NCBI RefSeq assembly: GCF_030549615.1
Contig: NZ_CP130832.1
Span: 682,001 to 746,000 of the forward strand
Length of the DNA: 64,000 bases
DNA from: Stenotrophomonas sp. 610A2
GTDB lineage: Bacteria > Pseudomonadota > Gammaproteobacteria > Xanthomonadales > Xanthomonadaceae
Reading direction: 5' to 3'
Shown here: positions 53,542 through 62,379 of the stretch, piece by piece
Position numbering within the stretch: the stretch's first letter is position 1
How the letters are laid out: every line of letters begins with the position of its first letter
Made by a program: the position numbers and the translations under genes
The notes under the pieces: generated by a model
What the model saw: the letters and a program-made list of their open reading frames with translations, nothing else
Told to the model about the DNA's origin: nothing
Database searches by the model: none

Positions 53542-55203
53542 TCATCTTTTCAAAGCATACGCACCAAACGTGGCGCCGATGAATCCACCCGCGGTGTCGG
53601 TACTGAGCAGGCTCGCATCAAGCGCATCACCGATGCGTTGCCATTGCCCGGGTTGTGCTGAGAACCATGCCTGCGCACGTGCACCATCCAAGGTGAATCG
53701 CAGCCCCGTGCTATCGCCAGCGCCGGCTAAGTCCTTCTGCGCCAACAGTCTCCCCGTCTCCGGTGAATCCTTCCCGGCACGCAGATACAGAACTACCCGA
53801 CGCGCACCGTTGCTGGCTTCAATGCCCAGGACATAGTGATAGCGCTCGTTCTGCAGCAAGGCCAATCCAGCCAGCTCACCATCTTCAACAGACGCTGCCG
53901 ACAACTGCATGTCCAGAGTAGCGCGGTGATGCTGCAGACGATGGCCAAGATAATGGGCCTGTTCCTCCGCACCCTCGGCGCCCAGCGGTGTCGTGCCGGC
54001 TTGCAGCTTCAAACCACCAGCGCCCGTGCTGAACCAAGCGCTCTTTGGCGGATGCAAGGTTAGCCACTGCGGCGACAGCTTGTCGGCACTGAAGCTCTCC
54101 GTCCAGCTTGATACGGCGCTGTCGGTGACTGGCGCAGATGCATCCGCCAGCTGCGGGCGCGGCAGCTGCAGCGGCAACGTGGCGCCACGCGGCAGCACCT
54201 GCGGCCAACCTTGGTGCCATTGCACCGGCAGCAGGAAAGTTTCGCGGCCGAGGTTGTACTGGTTGCCACGGTACGGGCGGGTGGCGAGGAATACCGTCCA
54301 CCAGCTGCCGTCAGCCAGTTGCACGAACTGCGCATGCCCAGCCGAGGTAACCGGGCTGGCACGCTTGGGGTCCAGGTCGCGCTGGGTAAGCACCGGATTG
54401 TTGGGGCCTGCGTGATACGGACCCGTCAGGCTGCGGCTGCGCCAGATCATCTGCGCATGCTGCTCGCCGGTGCCGCCTTCTGCGGCGGTCAGGTAATACC
54501 AGCCGTCGCGCTTGAAGATATGCGGACCTTCGATGTGTTCGGGCTTGCTGGCCGGGTCGGCGCCGCCATCCACCAGGAGACGGCGCTCGCCAATGGCCTT
54601 GCCGCTGGCCAGGTCAATCTGCTGCAGCCAGATCGCGCGGTGGCCGTCATAGCGCAGCTCGCCATCGGGTACATCGTTATGGACTACCCAGCTGCTGCCA
54701 TCGGCGTCGAAGAACAGCGAAGGATCGATGCCGCGTACCTGCAGCCAGATCGGGTCGGACCATGGTCCGGCAGGGTTGTCTGCGTGGATCAGGAAGTTGC
54801 CGCCGTCGCAGTAGAAGCAGGTGTTGACGATGTAGAACCGGCCGTCCTTATGACTGATGGAGGCAGCGAACAGGCCGCGGGTCAGCTCATCCTTGCCGTA
54901 GTTGATCTGGCTAGGGCGGTCGATGGCATTTCCGATCTGCGTCCAGTTGACCAGATCGCGGCTGTGGTGGATCGGCAGGCCGGGGAAATAGCCGAAGGTG
55001 GAGTTGACCAGATAGAAGTCATCGCCGGCGCGCACGATCGATGGGTCCGGGTAGAAGCCGGGCAGGATCGGGTTGCGGTAGTTGCCGGGTGCCAGCGCTG
55101 TTTGCCGGTCGTTGCCTTGGTAACTGATCGAGTGCACCAGTACTTCCGCATTGCTGGCAGGGGCGGCCAGGCAGAGCAACATCCACAGCAGGCGATTACG
55201 CAT
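53542..55203 (-). CDS. Glycoside hydrolase family 43 (beta-xylosidase/arabinanase-like), secreted
   Basis: A 553-residue enzyme with signal peptide (residues 1-19, ending SNA). The five-bladed propeller carries the GH43 residues: base Asp53 (GFYPDPSIVRAGDDFYLV), pKa-modulating Asp near 159 (VRGIDPSLFFD) and acid Glu near 222 (HIEGPHIFKRDGWYYL). The C-terminal 190 residues form the beta-sandwich found in XynD-type beta-xylosidases (FSADKLSPQWLTLHPPKSAW, ASNGARRVVLYLRAGKD). It probably trims xylo- or arabino-oligosaccharides in the periplasm. No transporter or other glycanase is nearby. Confidence 0.92.
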   Translation of the reverse strand: MRNRLLWMLLCLAAPASNAEVLVHSISYQGNDRQTALAPGNYRNPILPGFYPDPSIVRAGDDFYLVNSTFGYFPGLPIHHSRDLVNWTQIGNAIDRPSQINYGKDELTRGLFAASISHKDGRFYIVNTCFYCDGGNFLIHADNPAGPWSDPIWLQVRGIDPSLFFDADGSSWVVHNDVPDGELRYDGHRAIWLQQIDLASGKAIGERRLLVDGGADPASKPEHIEGPHIFKRDGWYYLTAAEGGTGEQHAQMIWRSRSLTGPYHAGPNNPVLTQRDLDPKRASPVTSAGHAQFVQLADGSWWTVFLATRPYRGNQYNLGRETFLLPVQWHQGWPQVLPRGATLPLQLPRPQLADASAPVTDSAVSSWTESFSADKLSPQWLTLHPPKSAWFSTGAGGLKLQAGTTPLGAEGAEEQAHYLGHRLQHHRATLDMQLSAASVEDGELAGLALLQNERYHYVLGIEASNGARRVVLYLRAGKDSPETGRLLAQKDLAGAGDSTGLRFTLDGARAQAWFSAQPGQWQRIGDALDASLLSTDTAGGFIGATFGAYALKR

Positions 55204-55255
55204 CGGCGGGCATGTCCAAGCTCGGAGTGAGCTATGGAATCTAACAGCTAACGTG

Positions 55256-55350
55256 GCAAAACCGGGGTCAGGGGCAAAACCGGGGTCAGAGTGGGGTTTC
55301 GATACGAAACCCCACTCTGACCCCGGTTTTGCCCCTGACCCCGGCTTTGC
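55256..55350. repeat. Long palindrome, copy 6, with 46-bp arms
   Basis: Arms 55256-55301 and 55305-55350 around loop ATA, with a single mismatch in the outer part. The inner 26 bp is the common core; the outer 20 bp (GCAAAACCGGGGTCAGGGGC) is itself a partial copy of the core's beginning. It lies between the H-NS-like gene (10 bp after its stop) and the GH43 promoter. Confidence 0.95.
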
Positions 55351-55359
55351 TTGCCGCTT

Positions 55360-55776
55360 TCAGCTCTGCTTGAACAGCTTGCGCTTGCCGGTGAGTACCT
55401 TTTCCTTCGGGGTGAGCTTTGCCACGCCGGGGATCAGGAAGTCGGTGGCGGTCAGGCCGAAGCGGATCTTGGAGGCCAGCCAGAGTGGCATCTTGCCGCG
55501 GCCGGTCCAGGTGTTCCAACGGTTCTCGGGATCGCGGTACTTGGGTTTGACCTTGGGCCCCTTGCGCCGGGCAGGCTTGCTCTTGGCTGCGACGAGGTCC
55601 GCGCCAGCGCCGAAAAGCTCCTCGATCGTATAGCCGGTCTGCTTGGCCAATGCGGTGAGTTTGCGCCTGACCTTTTCCGCAGGTTGACGTTGGGTGAGCG
55701 CTTTGTGCCTGTCCTGTGCGGCGCGGATGAGAGTGTTGAGCTCTCGAAGATCAAGAGGGGTAAGGTCGATACTCAT
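55360..55776 (-). CDS. H-NS family nucleoid protein
   Basis: A 138-residue H-NS-like protein: helical N-terminal dimerisation part (residues 1-60), a basic linker with KSKPARRKGPKVKPKY, and the DNA-binding motif YRDPENRWNTWTGRGKMPLW at about 80-99. The C-terminal 40 residues include an extra basic tail (TPKEKVLTGKRKLFKQS). Such proteins silence AT-rich foreign DNA; an AT-rich Septu island lies 13 kb away, but no direct link can be shown. Start at the ATG 55776. Confidence 0.9.
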   Translation of the reverse strand: MSIDLTPLDLRELNTLIRAAQDRHKALTQRQPAEKVRRKLTALAKQTGYTIEELFGAGADLVAAKSKPARRKGPKVKPKYRDPENRWNTWTGRGKMPLWLASKIRFGLTATDFLIPGVAKLTPKEKVLTGKRKLFKQS

Positions 55777-56023
55777 TGCGTAAGCGTCTGTTCTTGGCTC
55801 AGGGGTGTCAAGCCGCCGCTGTGGGTTATTGACGTTGGCAGGGCGCTAGTTGGTGCTTGGGGCACTGCCAGAAGGAGGGAGGGCGGGTTGGCCCGGCTGC
55901 CCCTTCGCCCGGGTAAGCACAGCGCCCCCGGGGCTGCTGGCGGCGAGGTTCCTGCATCACCAGTTGCCTGTTCACCGGGTGCGCTGCGCTTACCCGGGCC
56001 ACCTCATCGGTGGCGACGCACAC
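55777..56023. repeat. Gene-free stretch with GTAG-type repeat pair
   Basis: Holds an inverted pair of the GCCCGGGTAAGC type (left 55907-55933, right 55973-56003) between the H-NS promoter and the end of the GntR gene. Left copy is CCCGGGTAAGCACAGCGCCC, right copy GGGTGCGCTGCGCTTACCCG. No gene seen. Confidence 0.7.
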
Positions 56024-56058
56024 AAAAAACCCGATGGCCGAGGTCCGGCATCGGGTTT
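56024..56058 (-). terminator. Rho-independent terminator of the GntR gene
   Basis: On the minus strand AAACCCGATG...CATCGGGTTTTTT forms a stem of about 10 bp with a GC-rich apical part and ends in six T, starting about 30 bp after the GntR stop. Confidence 0.85.
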
Positions 56059-56088
56059 GAAGTTGCTCGAGCGCGGGCTTTACCGCGA

Positions 56089-56829
56089 TCAGCGGTGATT
56101 GCGTGAAAGCACCATCGAGTACGCAAACCGGCCAGGCGGATGCAGGCTGGTCGCGACCAGCAGCAGGCGGCCGTTGGCATCGCGGTAGCGGCGCTGCACG
56201 CGCATTGCCGGCTCGCTCTTCTTGATATCCAGCAGCTTGGCGTCGGCTGCTTCGAACGAGGCGGCATCGAATACCTGCTCAACCCGCGACAGCTTGGCCG
56301 GGTCCAAGAACTTGGCCAGGGCGCGGGCGGCACCGGCTACTTCCAGCAGTTTGTCGGTAGGTACGCCGGTGCGCACCGGGATCAACATCTCGGTGACGGC
56401 GATCGGCTCGCGGCTCTGTTCTTCCAGTCGCAGGCAGTGCAGGCGCAGGTATTCCTTGCCTTCGTGGATGTCCAGGCGCTGCGCCATCGCATGGTCGGCC
56501 AGCTTGCGCTCGGCTTCCAGCACCTGCAGGCGGGTGCTGTTGCCGTATTGCATCAGCAGGTCGACGGTGTCGATCTCGTGTTCGTAGCGCATCGCCGAGT
56601 TCTGCGCGATCACCCGCGTGCCAGCGCCGGGCCGGCGCTGCACCAGGCCGGCGCTGATCAGCTGCGCCAGCGCCGCGCGTGCGGTATGGCGGCTGACGCT
56701 GAAGCGCTCGCACAGCTCCAGCTCGGTAGGTAGCAAGGTACCAACGGCGTACTCGCCCTTTTCGATTGCCGCCTGCAGTAGATCGCCCAGTTCGGCATAG
56801 CGGGGCTTGCTGCGTCGCGTACCAGTCAT
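56089..56829 (-). CDS. GntR/HutC-type (UTRA) transcriptional regulator
   Basis: A 246-residue regulator. Residues about 10-75 form the winged helix (YAELGDLLQAAIEKGEYAVG, LELCERFSVSRHTARAALAQ); residues about 95-240 form a UTRA effector domain (YLRLHCLRLEEQSREPIAVTE, RVQRRYRDANGRLLLVATSL). It is the last gene downstream of the CoA transferase on the minus strand (16 bp gap) and probably senses a carboxylate handled by the surrounding catabolic genes. ATG 56829 has AAGGA 9 bp upstream. Confidence 0.92.
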   Translation of the reverse strand: MTGTRRSKPRYAELGDLLQAAIEKGEYAVGTLLPTELELCERFSVSRHTARAALAQLISAGLVQRRPGAGTRVIAQNSAMRYEHEIDTVDLLMQYGNSTRLQVLEAERKLADHAMAQRLDIHEGKEYLRLHCLRLEEQSREPIAVTEMLIPVRTGVPTDKLLEVAGAARALAKFLDPAKLSRVEQVFDAASFEAADAKLLDIKKSEPAMRVQRRYRDANGRLLLVATSLHPPGRFAYSMVLSRNHR

Positions 56830-56845
56830 ATGTACAGATCCTTGT

Positions 56846-58090
56846 TCAAAGTCTGAGCGAGAGTTCCTGCCAGCTGCGCTGCAGGGGTTCACGGTGTTCG
56901 GGTGCGGCGATGGAAATCAGGGCCTGGGCCCGTGCATGGACGTCGAGATGGCGTAGATCGGCTACGCCATGTTCGCTGACGATGCAGTCGGCATCTACGC
57001 GGGCAAGGCTTACGGGACCGGCGGGTAGCATCGGCATGATCCTGCTTTCGCCCTTCGGGGTACTGGCAGGGAGTGCAATGATGCCGCGACCAGCGGTCGA
57101 TTGGCGAGCGCCTTGCAGGAAATCAGGCAGGCCACCCACCCCACTCAGTTGGCGTCCAGACAGGAACTCACCGTTCACCTGGCCCAGCAGATCCACCGAT
57201 AACGCGCTGTTGATGGCGGTCAGGCGCGGAATTGCACCCAATACGTTGTGGTCATGGGTATGGCCGACTTCGCGGAAGCTGATGTTGCGCGGTGCAGCGT
57301 CATACAGCGCCTGTGTACCCAGCGCCACACCAGCCACCACCGCATCCGGTGCCGCTGATAGTGCGCCGGATTCGAGCAGGCCCAGCAGCCCGTCGGAGAC
57401 CATGCCGCTGTGGATGCGCAGGTTGCGCCGCTCGCGCACCGCGCGCAGTACGGCTGATTGCAGGCGACCCAGCCCGAGTTGCAGGGTCGCGCCGTCTTCC
57501 ACCAGAGTGGCCACCTGCGCCGCCACCGCGTCCATTGCGGCATCGGCAGGTGGATCGGGAATATCCAGCAGCGGTGCGTCCTGCTCGATGGCTGCGGTAA
57601 TCCGCGACAGCGGGATCGACGGCCCGCGCGTGCGCGGCATGCGCGGGTTGATGTGCGCCAGCACCCGCGTTGCCCGTGGCCATGCCGCCGGGGTGAAGTC
57701 GCAGGCAATGCCCAGCGAGCAGTTGCCGTCCTCGTCCGGCGGCGCCACCTGCACCAGCACGGTGTCAAAGGCCACGCTTTCGCGCAGCCAGCGCCAGGTA
57801 GCGGTATAGCTCATCGGCAGGTAGTCGACGCGGCCATCCAGCCACGAACTGCGCAGATCGCCGCTCAGGAAAATCGTGCGCTGGCGGGCCTGCGGGTGCA
57901 GCCCGGCAAAGTCGAAGGTGTTGACGGTGGGGATGTGCACGCCAGTGAAGCGCAGCCCGGCGCAGCGCTCGGCACTGCTGCGTAGCCAGTGTTCGAACAG
58001 CAGTGAATGGCCGGCACAGCCGGGCGCGAAGATGTCGGGTCCCTGCGCGAGGTAGTCGAAGAAAGTGTCGGCATCCAGAATTCGGGGCAT
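56846..58090 (-). CDS. Acetyl-CoA hydrolase/transferase family protein
   Basis: A 414-residue class I CoA-transferase-like protein (4-hydroxybutyrate or butyryl-CoA:acetate CoA-transferase group). It contains VSEHGVADLRHLDVHARAQA, the usual C-terminal motif, LQLGLGRLQSAVLRAVRERRNLRIHSGM pattern GLGRLQSAVLRA, and NISFREVGHTHDHNVLGAIP where family members have the Glu region. It would activate a carboxylate by moving CoA from an acyl-CoA. Start 58090 is preferred over in-frame codons further upstream that would enter the promoter. Divergent from the MmgE/PrpD operon. Confidence 0.85.
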   Translation of the reverse strand: MPRILDADTFFDYLAQGPDIFAPGCAGHSLLFEHWLRSSAERCAGLRFTGVHIPTVNTFDFAGLHPQARQRTIFLSGDLRSSWLDGRVDYLPMSYTATWRWLRESVAFDTVLVQVAPPDEDGNCSLGIACDFTPAAWPRATRVLAHINPRMPRTRGPSIPLSRITAAIEQDAPLLDIPDPPADAAMDAVAAQVATLVEDGATLQLGLGRLQSAVLRAVRERRNLRIHSGMVSDGLLGLLESGALSAAPDAVVAGVALGTQALYDAAPRNISFREVGHTHDHNVLGAIPRLTAINSALSVDLLGQVNGEFLSGRQLSGVGGLPDFLQGARQSTAGRGIIALPASTPKGESRIMPMLPAGPVSLARVDADCIVSEHGVADLRHLDVHARAQALISIAAPEHREPLQRSWQELSLRL

Positions 58091-58118
58091 GGGGCTGATT
58101 GCGGCGTTCGGGAGTCGG

Positions 58119-58131
58119 ATCATATGATATG
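58119..58131. promoter_or_regulatory. Candidate operator in the divergent catabolic promoter
   Basis: ATCATATGATATG: the palindromes ATCATATGAT (58119-58128) and CATAT-G-ATATG (58121-58131) overlap 29 bp before the CoA-transferase start and 95 bp before the MmgE/PrpD start. CATATG also occurs at the GntR start itself (56826-56831). It is a plausible GntR site, without other support. Confidence 0.4.
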
Positions 58132-58225
58132 TCCGGACAAAGTCGGTTATGCTCCTTTCACGCGGTTGCCGTTCCCACCACCCCAAACCCGCTGTTGCGG
58201 GCCTGCACCGAGACCTCATCGCGCG

Positions 58226-59584
58226 ATGACCACGCCTGCTGCCAGCCTTACCGAACAGCTCGCCCAGCGCCTGCAACGGCCGGCGGATGCCGCCGCCCGT
58301 GAGCGTGCCGCATTGCTGCTGGTCGACTGGCTGGGCTGCGCCCTGGCTGCCTTGCGCTACCCGATTGCCAACCAGCTGCGCGCGGTGGTGCAGGCACAGG
58401 CCAGTGGCAATGTGGTCGCCCTGGGCGCTGGCCGGCGCAGCGCTGCCGACGCCTTGCTGCTCAATGCCGCGCTCGGCAATGTGCTGGAAATGGACGATGT
58501 GCACCGCGGTGCCATTCTGCATCCCGGCCCGGTGGTGATCCCGGTGGCGCTGGCTGCAGCACAGGCCGAGGGCGTGGATGCGACGGCGCTGCTCGATGCC
58601 ATCGTGCGCGGCTACGAAGCCACCATCCGCATCGGTCGGGCGCTGGGCAAGGCGCATTACCGCTACTGGCATCCCACCTCGACCGCTGGCGCCTTTGGTG
58701 CGGCTGCTGCGGCGGCATCAGTACTGAACCTGCCTGCCGAATCGCTGGCCGATGCGCTGGGCAATGCCGGCAGCCGTACTGGCGGGCTGTGGCAGATGCG
58801 CCATGAACCGGTGCCGACCAAGTCATTGCATAACGCTGAAGCCGCACGCAGTGGCTGGCTGGCTGCACAATTGGCGCTGGCGGGCATGCGTGGGCCGCGC
58901 AGGATACTGGAAGGCGAGCAGGGCCTGTTTGCCGCCACCGCACCGGACGCCGTGCCGGAACTGGTGGTTGCCGATGAAGACGACTGGCTGATCCACAGCA
59001 CCAGCCTGAAGCCGTGGCCGGCTTGCCGGCATGCGCATCCGGCGATCGATGCGATGCTGGAAGCGATGGCGCAGCTTGATGCCGCTGACGTCGCGCAGAT
59101 TGAACGCATCGAAGTACGCACCTATGCGGAGGCCTTGCGCTTCTGCGATCGTGCGCAGCCTCAGACCGAGCTGGAGGCCAAGTTCAGCCTGCAGCACGCG
59201 CTGGCCTCGATCCTGGTCAACGGCCGGCCGCAACTTGAGCACTACACCACCGAAGCCTGCAGCGATGCCGAGCTGGCGCCGTGGCGGCAGCGTATCGCGC
59301 TGATCAAGGATGCGTCCTGCAGCCAGCGTTTCCCTACGCACTACGGCGCCAGCGTGCAGCTGTGGCTGGCCGATGGCCGCAGCGTGCAGGCCGAGCGCAT
59401 CGATGCCTGGGGCGATCCCGAATGTCCGATGTCGGCCGACGATGTACTGGCCAAGGCGCTGGCCTTGGCGAAATGGGGTGGCGTATCGGCGGGCCTGGCG
59501 CAACCCCTCTTTGGGCAGGTGCAGGCGCTGGCCAATGGCGGCAGTCTGGACGCCTTGAACGCCATGTTGGCGCGGGTGGCCTGA
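58226..59584 (+). CDS. MmgE/PrpD family protein, first copy
   Basis: A 452-residue MmgE/PrpD-fold protein, the fold of 2-methylcitrate dehydratase, cis-aconitate decarboxylase and related enzymes. Family features: LLVDWLGCALAAL near residue 30, NAALGNVLEMDDVHRGAILHPGPVVIPVALA (short form EMDDVHRGAILHPG), GYEATIRIGRALG, and HPTSTAGAFGAAAAA, with SLKPWPACRHAHPAIDAML in the C-terminal lid. Substrate unknown, probably a branched or tricarboxylic acid. First gene of a tightly packed operon; its stop overlaps the next start (TGATG). Confidence 0.92.
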   Translation: MTTPAASLTEQLAQRLQRPADAAARERAALLLVDWLGCALAALRYPIANQLRAVVQAQASGNVVALGAGRRSAADALLLNAALGNVLEMDDVHRGAILHPGPVVIPVALAAAQAEGVDATALLDAIVRGYEATIRIGRALGKAHYRYWHPTSTAGAFGAAAAAASVLNLPAESLADALGNAGSRTGGLWQMRHEPVPTKSLHNAEAARSGWLAAQLALAGMRGPRRILEGEQGLFAATAPDAVPELVVADEDDWLIHSTSLKPWPACRHAHPAIDAMLEAMAQLDAADVAQIERIEVRTYAEALRFCDRAQPQTELEAKFSLQHALASILVNGRPQLEHYTTEACSDAELAPWRQRIALIKDASCSQRFPTHYGASVQLWLADGRSVQAERIDAWGDPECPMSADDVLAKALALAKWGGVSAGLAQPLFGQVQALANGGSLDALNAMLARVA

Positions 59585-60975
59585 TGCGATTGACTGAAGC
59601 GCTGTTGCAGCATGCGCGCACGCTGCGCTTTGAAGACCTTTCCGCCGAGGCGGTCGCGGCTACCAAGGTGTTCGTGATGGATTCGGCGGCAGTGGGGCTT
59701 TCTGGCTCCGGCCCGCAGGTACCGCTGACCCAGACAGTGCGTGGCAGCGCCGCCAGCTATGGCAGCGGCAATGCCGCGCGTGTGTGGGTGACCGGTGAAG
59801 CCATGCCGGCGGCCAGCGCCGCGATGGTCAACGGCTACCAGATCCACAGCCAGGAATTTGATTGTGTACATATGCCGGCGGTGGTGCATCCACTGGCGGT
59901 GATTCAATCGGCCATGATTGCCGCTGCCGAGCAACGGGCAAACGTCGATGGTGTTCCGGTAGGTGGCAAAGCCCTGATCACCGCGCTCAATGTCGCCGTT
60001 GATGTAGCCACGCTGATCGGCATCAGTGGCCGCGCGCCGATGCGCTTCTTCCGGCCATCGATGTGCGGCGCGCTAGGTGCTGCAGCAGGCATCGCCCATC
60101 TGCATGGTGCTGACGAAGAACTGCTGCGTCGCGCGCTCGGCCTGACCTATAGCCACTTGTCCGGCACCATGCAGGCGCATGTGGAAGGCTCGCCGACGCT
60201 GGCCTTGCAGGTTGCTCTGAACTCGCGCGCTGCCTTGAGCTGCTGGGAACTGGCTCGCAATGGCTTCCCGGCGCCACGCGAGATGCTGGAAGGGCCCTTC
60301 GGCTACCTGCCGCTGATCGAGGGCGAATTCGACGTCGGACCATCGCTGCAGAAACTGGCGGCGCGCGAAGCGCAGATACCTTCCGTAAGTCACAAAGTGT
60401 TCCCGACCGGCGGCGCAGCGCATGCCGCACAGGACATGCTGATGGAGCTGCGCCAGCAGCACGGACTGAAGCTGGACAACGTCGCCAGCATCGAACTGCA
60501 GGCGCCGCCGCTGGTGCGCCGCTTGGTCGGCCGCAGCTATCAACCGGCGATGGAGACCAGTTACGCGCGGCTGTGCCTGCCGTTCCTGCTGGGCACCGTG
60601 CTGCTGGATGGCAAGGTCGGTTTGTCGGCCTATGCGCCGGACAAGCTCGCCGATGCGCGCCTTGCAGGCTTCGCCAACCAGGTCAGCCTGGTGCCGAACG
60701 ACTGCGACGATCCCAATGCGCTGGTGCCGCAATCGATGACGGTCACCCTGCGTGACGGCCGCGTATTGCACAACCACCGCGATGCCGCGATCGGTTCACC
60801 GCAACGGCCGCTGTCGCGTGCCCAGCAACTGGAAAAGTTCCACCACTGCCTTGACCACGCCGCGCGTCCCTTCGATGCCGGCCACCGTGCTGCCCTGATC
60901 TCCCACTTCGACCATCTGCAAGACATCGACGATGTCAGGCTGCTGGTCGACCTGCTGATTGTCGAGACCCCATGA
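59584..60975 (+). CDS. MmgE/PrpD family protein, second copy
   Basis: A 463-residue MmgE/PrpD protein, clearly different from the preceding copy: VMDSAAVGLSGSG, NGYQIHSQEFDCVHMPAVVHPLAVI-type motif (HSQEFDCVHMPAVVHP) and SVSHKVFPTGGAAHAAQDM replace the corresponding first-copy motifs. Two unlike copies suggest either a heteromer or two successive dehydration/hydration or decarboxylation steps. It overlaps the first copy by 1 bp and the ligase by 4 bp. Confidence 0.92.
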   Translation: MRLTEALLQHARTLRFEDLSAEAVAATKVFVMDSAAVGLSGSGPQVPLTQTVRGSAASYGSGNAARVWVTGEAMPAASAAMVNGYQIHSQEFDCVHMPAVVHPLAVIQSAMIAAAEQRANVDGVPVGGKALITALNVAVDVATLIGISGRAPMRFFRPSMCGALGAAAGIAHLHGADEELLRRALGLTYSHLSGTMQAHVEGSPTLALQVALNSRAALSCWELARNGFPAPREMLEGPFGYLPLIEGEFDVGPSLQKLAAREAQIPSVSHKVFPTGGAAHAAQDMLMELRQQHGLKLDNVASIELQAPPLVRRLVGRSYQPAMETSYARLCLPFLLGTVLLDGKVGLSAYAPDKLADARLAGFANQVSLVPNDCDDPNALVPQSMTVTLRDGRVLHNHRDAAIGSPQRPLSRAQQLEKFHHCLDHAARPFDAGHRAALISHFDHLQDIDDVRLLVDLLIVETP

Positions 60976-62369
60976 CCTACGCCACTTATTTCGAATCCTT
61001 CGATGTCAAGGAGCTGCTCAAGCAGTTCCCGCTGGACCAGGCCTTCACCGACAAGTTCAAGACCATCAGCCGCGAGGAACTGCGCGCCGAGCAGAACGCG
61101 ATGTTCCTGCGTTGCGTGGCCCGCGCCTGGCAGATTCCGTTCTATCAGCGCCTGTGGGGCAATGCAGGCATCAAGCCTGGAGATATCCAGAGCCTCGACG
61201 ACATCACCAAGCTGCCAGTATTCGGCAAGCACGAAATCATGGCCTCGGTGGAAGCCAATCCGCCGCTGGGTGATTTCCACGGCTGGCAGGACGGCACCGA
61301 TGCCGGCAACAAACCGCTGGTTTTCCACACCACCTCGGGTACCACCGGTCGCCCGCAGCCGCTGGTGTTCTCGCCGCATTCGCGCGAAGTGCAGAGCCTG
61401 CTGCTGGCCCGCCTGTACCGCTGGCAGGGCATGCAGCCCGGCGACGTGGTGCACTCGGTGTACGGTCACGGCATGATCAACGGCGGCCATTACGTGCGCG
61501 AAGCGGTGACGCATTACACGCAGGCGCTGTTCTGCTCGGCCGGTACCGGCATCGAGATGCGCTCTGCGCAGCAGGTGCAGTTGATGAAGAACATGGGCGC
61601 CAACGTGATTGTTGGTTTCGCCGACTACATCAAGAAGCTGGCCGACGTGGCCCGCGAGAACGGCCTAGTGCCGGGCAAGGACATCCCGGTGCGGATGATC
61701 TGCGGCCACCTCGGCCGTGAATCGCGCGAGTCGTTGTCGGCGGCCTGGGGCGGTGTCGAACTGTACGACTGGTATGGCGTGGGCGACACCGGCGCGATTG
61801 CCGGGCAGGGCCCGGATCAGGATGGTCTCTATCTGATGGAAGATGCGCAATACGTCGAAATCCTCGACGTGGACAGCGGTGAACTGGTGGCCGATGGAGA
61901 CACCGGCGACATGGTGGTCACCTGTCTGTACAAGGACGACATCTACCCGATCATCCGCTTCAACACCCACGACGTGACCCGCGTGCTGACCACGCCCTCG
62001 CCGCTGGGCATGAACCTGCGCCGCATCGAGGGCTTCCTTGGCCGCAGCGACAACATGGTCAAGATCCGCGGCATCAATGTGTTCCCACAGGCGATGGCAC
62101 CGGTGTTGGAAGAACATGCATCGTTCGCCGGTGAGTTCATCTGCGTCGCCAGCCGCGACGAAGGTGGTCGCGATGATCTGGCTGTGCACGTGGAAACCCG
62201 TGGCGCGCTGGATGACGCGCAGCTGGCCGCGGAGTTCGCTGCGTTGCTGCGCCAGCGCCTCGGTGTTGAAATGAGCATCGTGCTGGCCGCGCCCGGCGAA
62301 CTGGCCGCATTGACCGGTATCGAAGTACGGCAGAAGCCGGTGCGTCTGATCGACAAACGTTTCGCTTGA
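60972..62369 (+). CDS. PaaK-like AMP-forming acyl-CoA ligase
   Basis: A 465-residue adenylate-forming ligase of the phenylacetate-CoA ligase type. The P-loop-like motif VFHTTSGTTGRPQPLVF is at about residues 117-133, with YDWYGVGDTGAIAG and GRSDNMVKIRGINVFPQ as the later A8 and hinge motifs. It should activate an aromatic or short organic acid as CoA thioester. Its start overlaps the second PrpD gene (ATGA), so it belongs to the same pathway. Confidence 0.93.
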   Translation: MTYATYFESFDVKELLKQFPLDQAFTDKFKTISREELRAEQNAMFLRCVARAWQIPFYQRLWGNAGIKPGDIQSLDDITKLPVFGKHEIMASVEANPPLGDFHGWQDGTDAGNKPLVFHTTSGTTGRPQPLVFSPHSREVQSLLLARLYRWQGMQPGDVVHSVYGHGMINGGHYVREAVTHYTQALFCSAGTGIEMRSAQQVQLMKNMGANVIVGFADYIKKLADVARENGLVPGKDIPVRMICGHLGRESRESLSAAWGGVELYDWYGVGDTGAIAGQGPDQDGLYLMEDAQYVEILDVDSGELVADGDTGDMVVTCLYKDDIYPIIRFNTHDVTRVLTTPSPLGMNLRRIEGFLGRSDNMVKIRGINVFPQAMAPVLEEHASFAGEFICVASRDEGGRDDLAVHVETRGALDDAQLAAEFAALLRQRLGVEMSIVLAAPGELAALTGIEVRQKPVRLIDKRFA

Positions 62370-62379
62370 GGAAAGCCGT

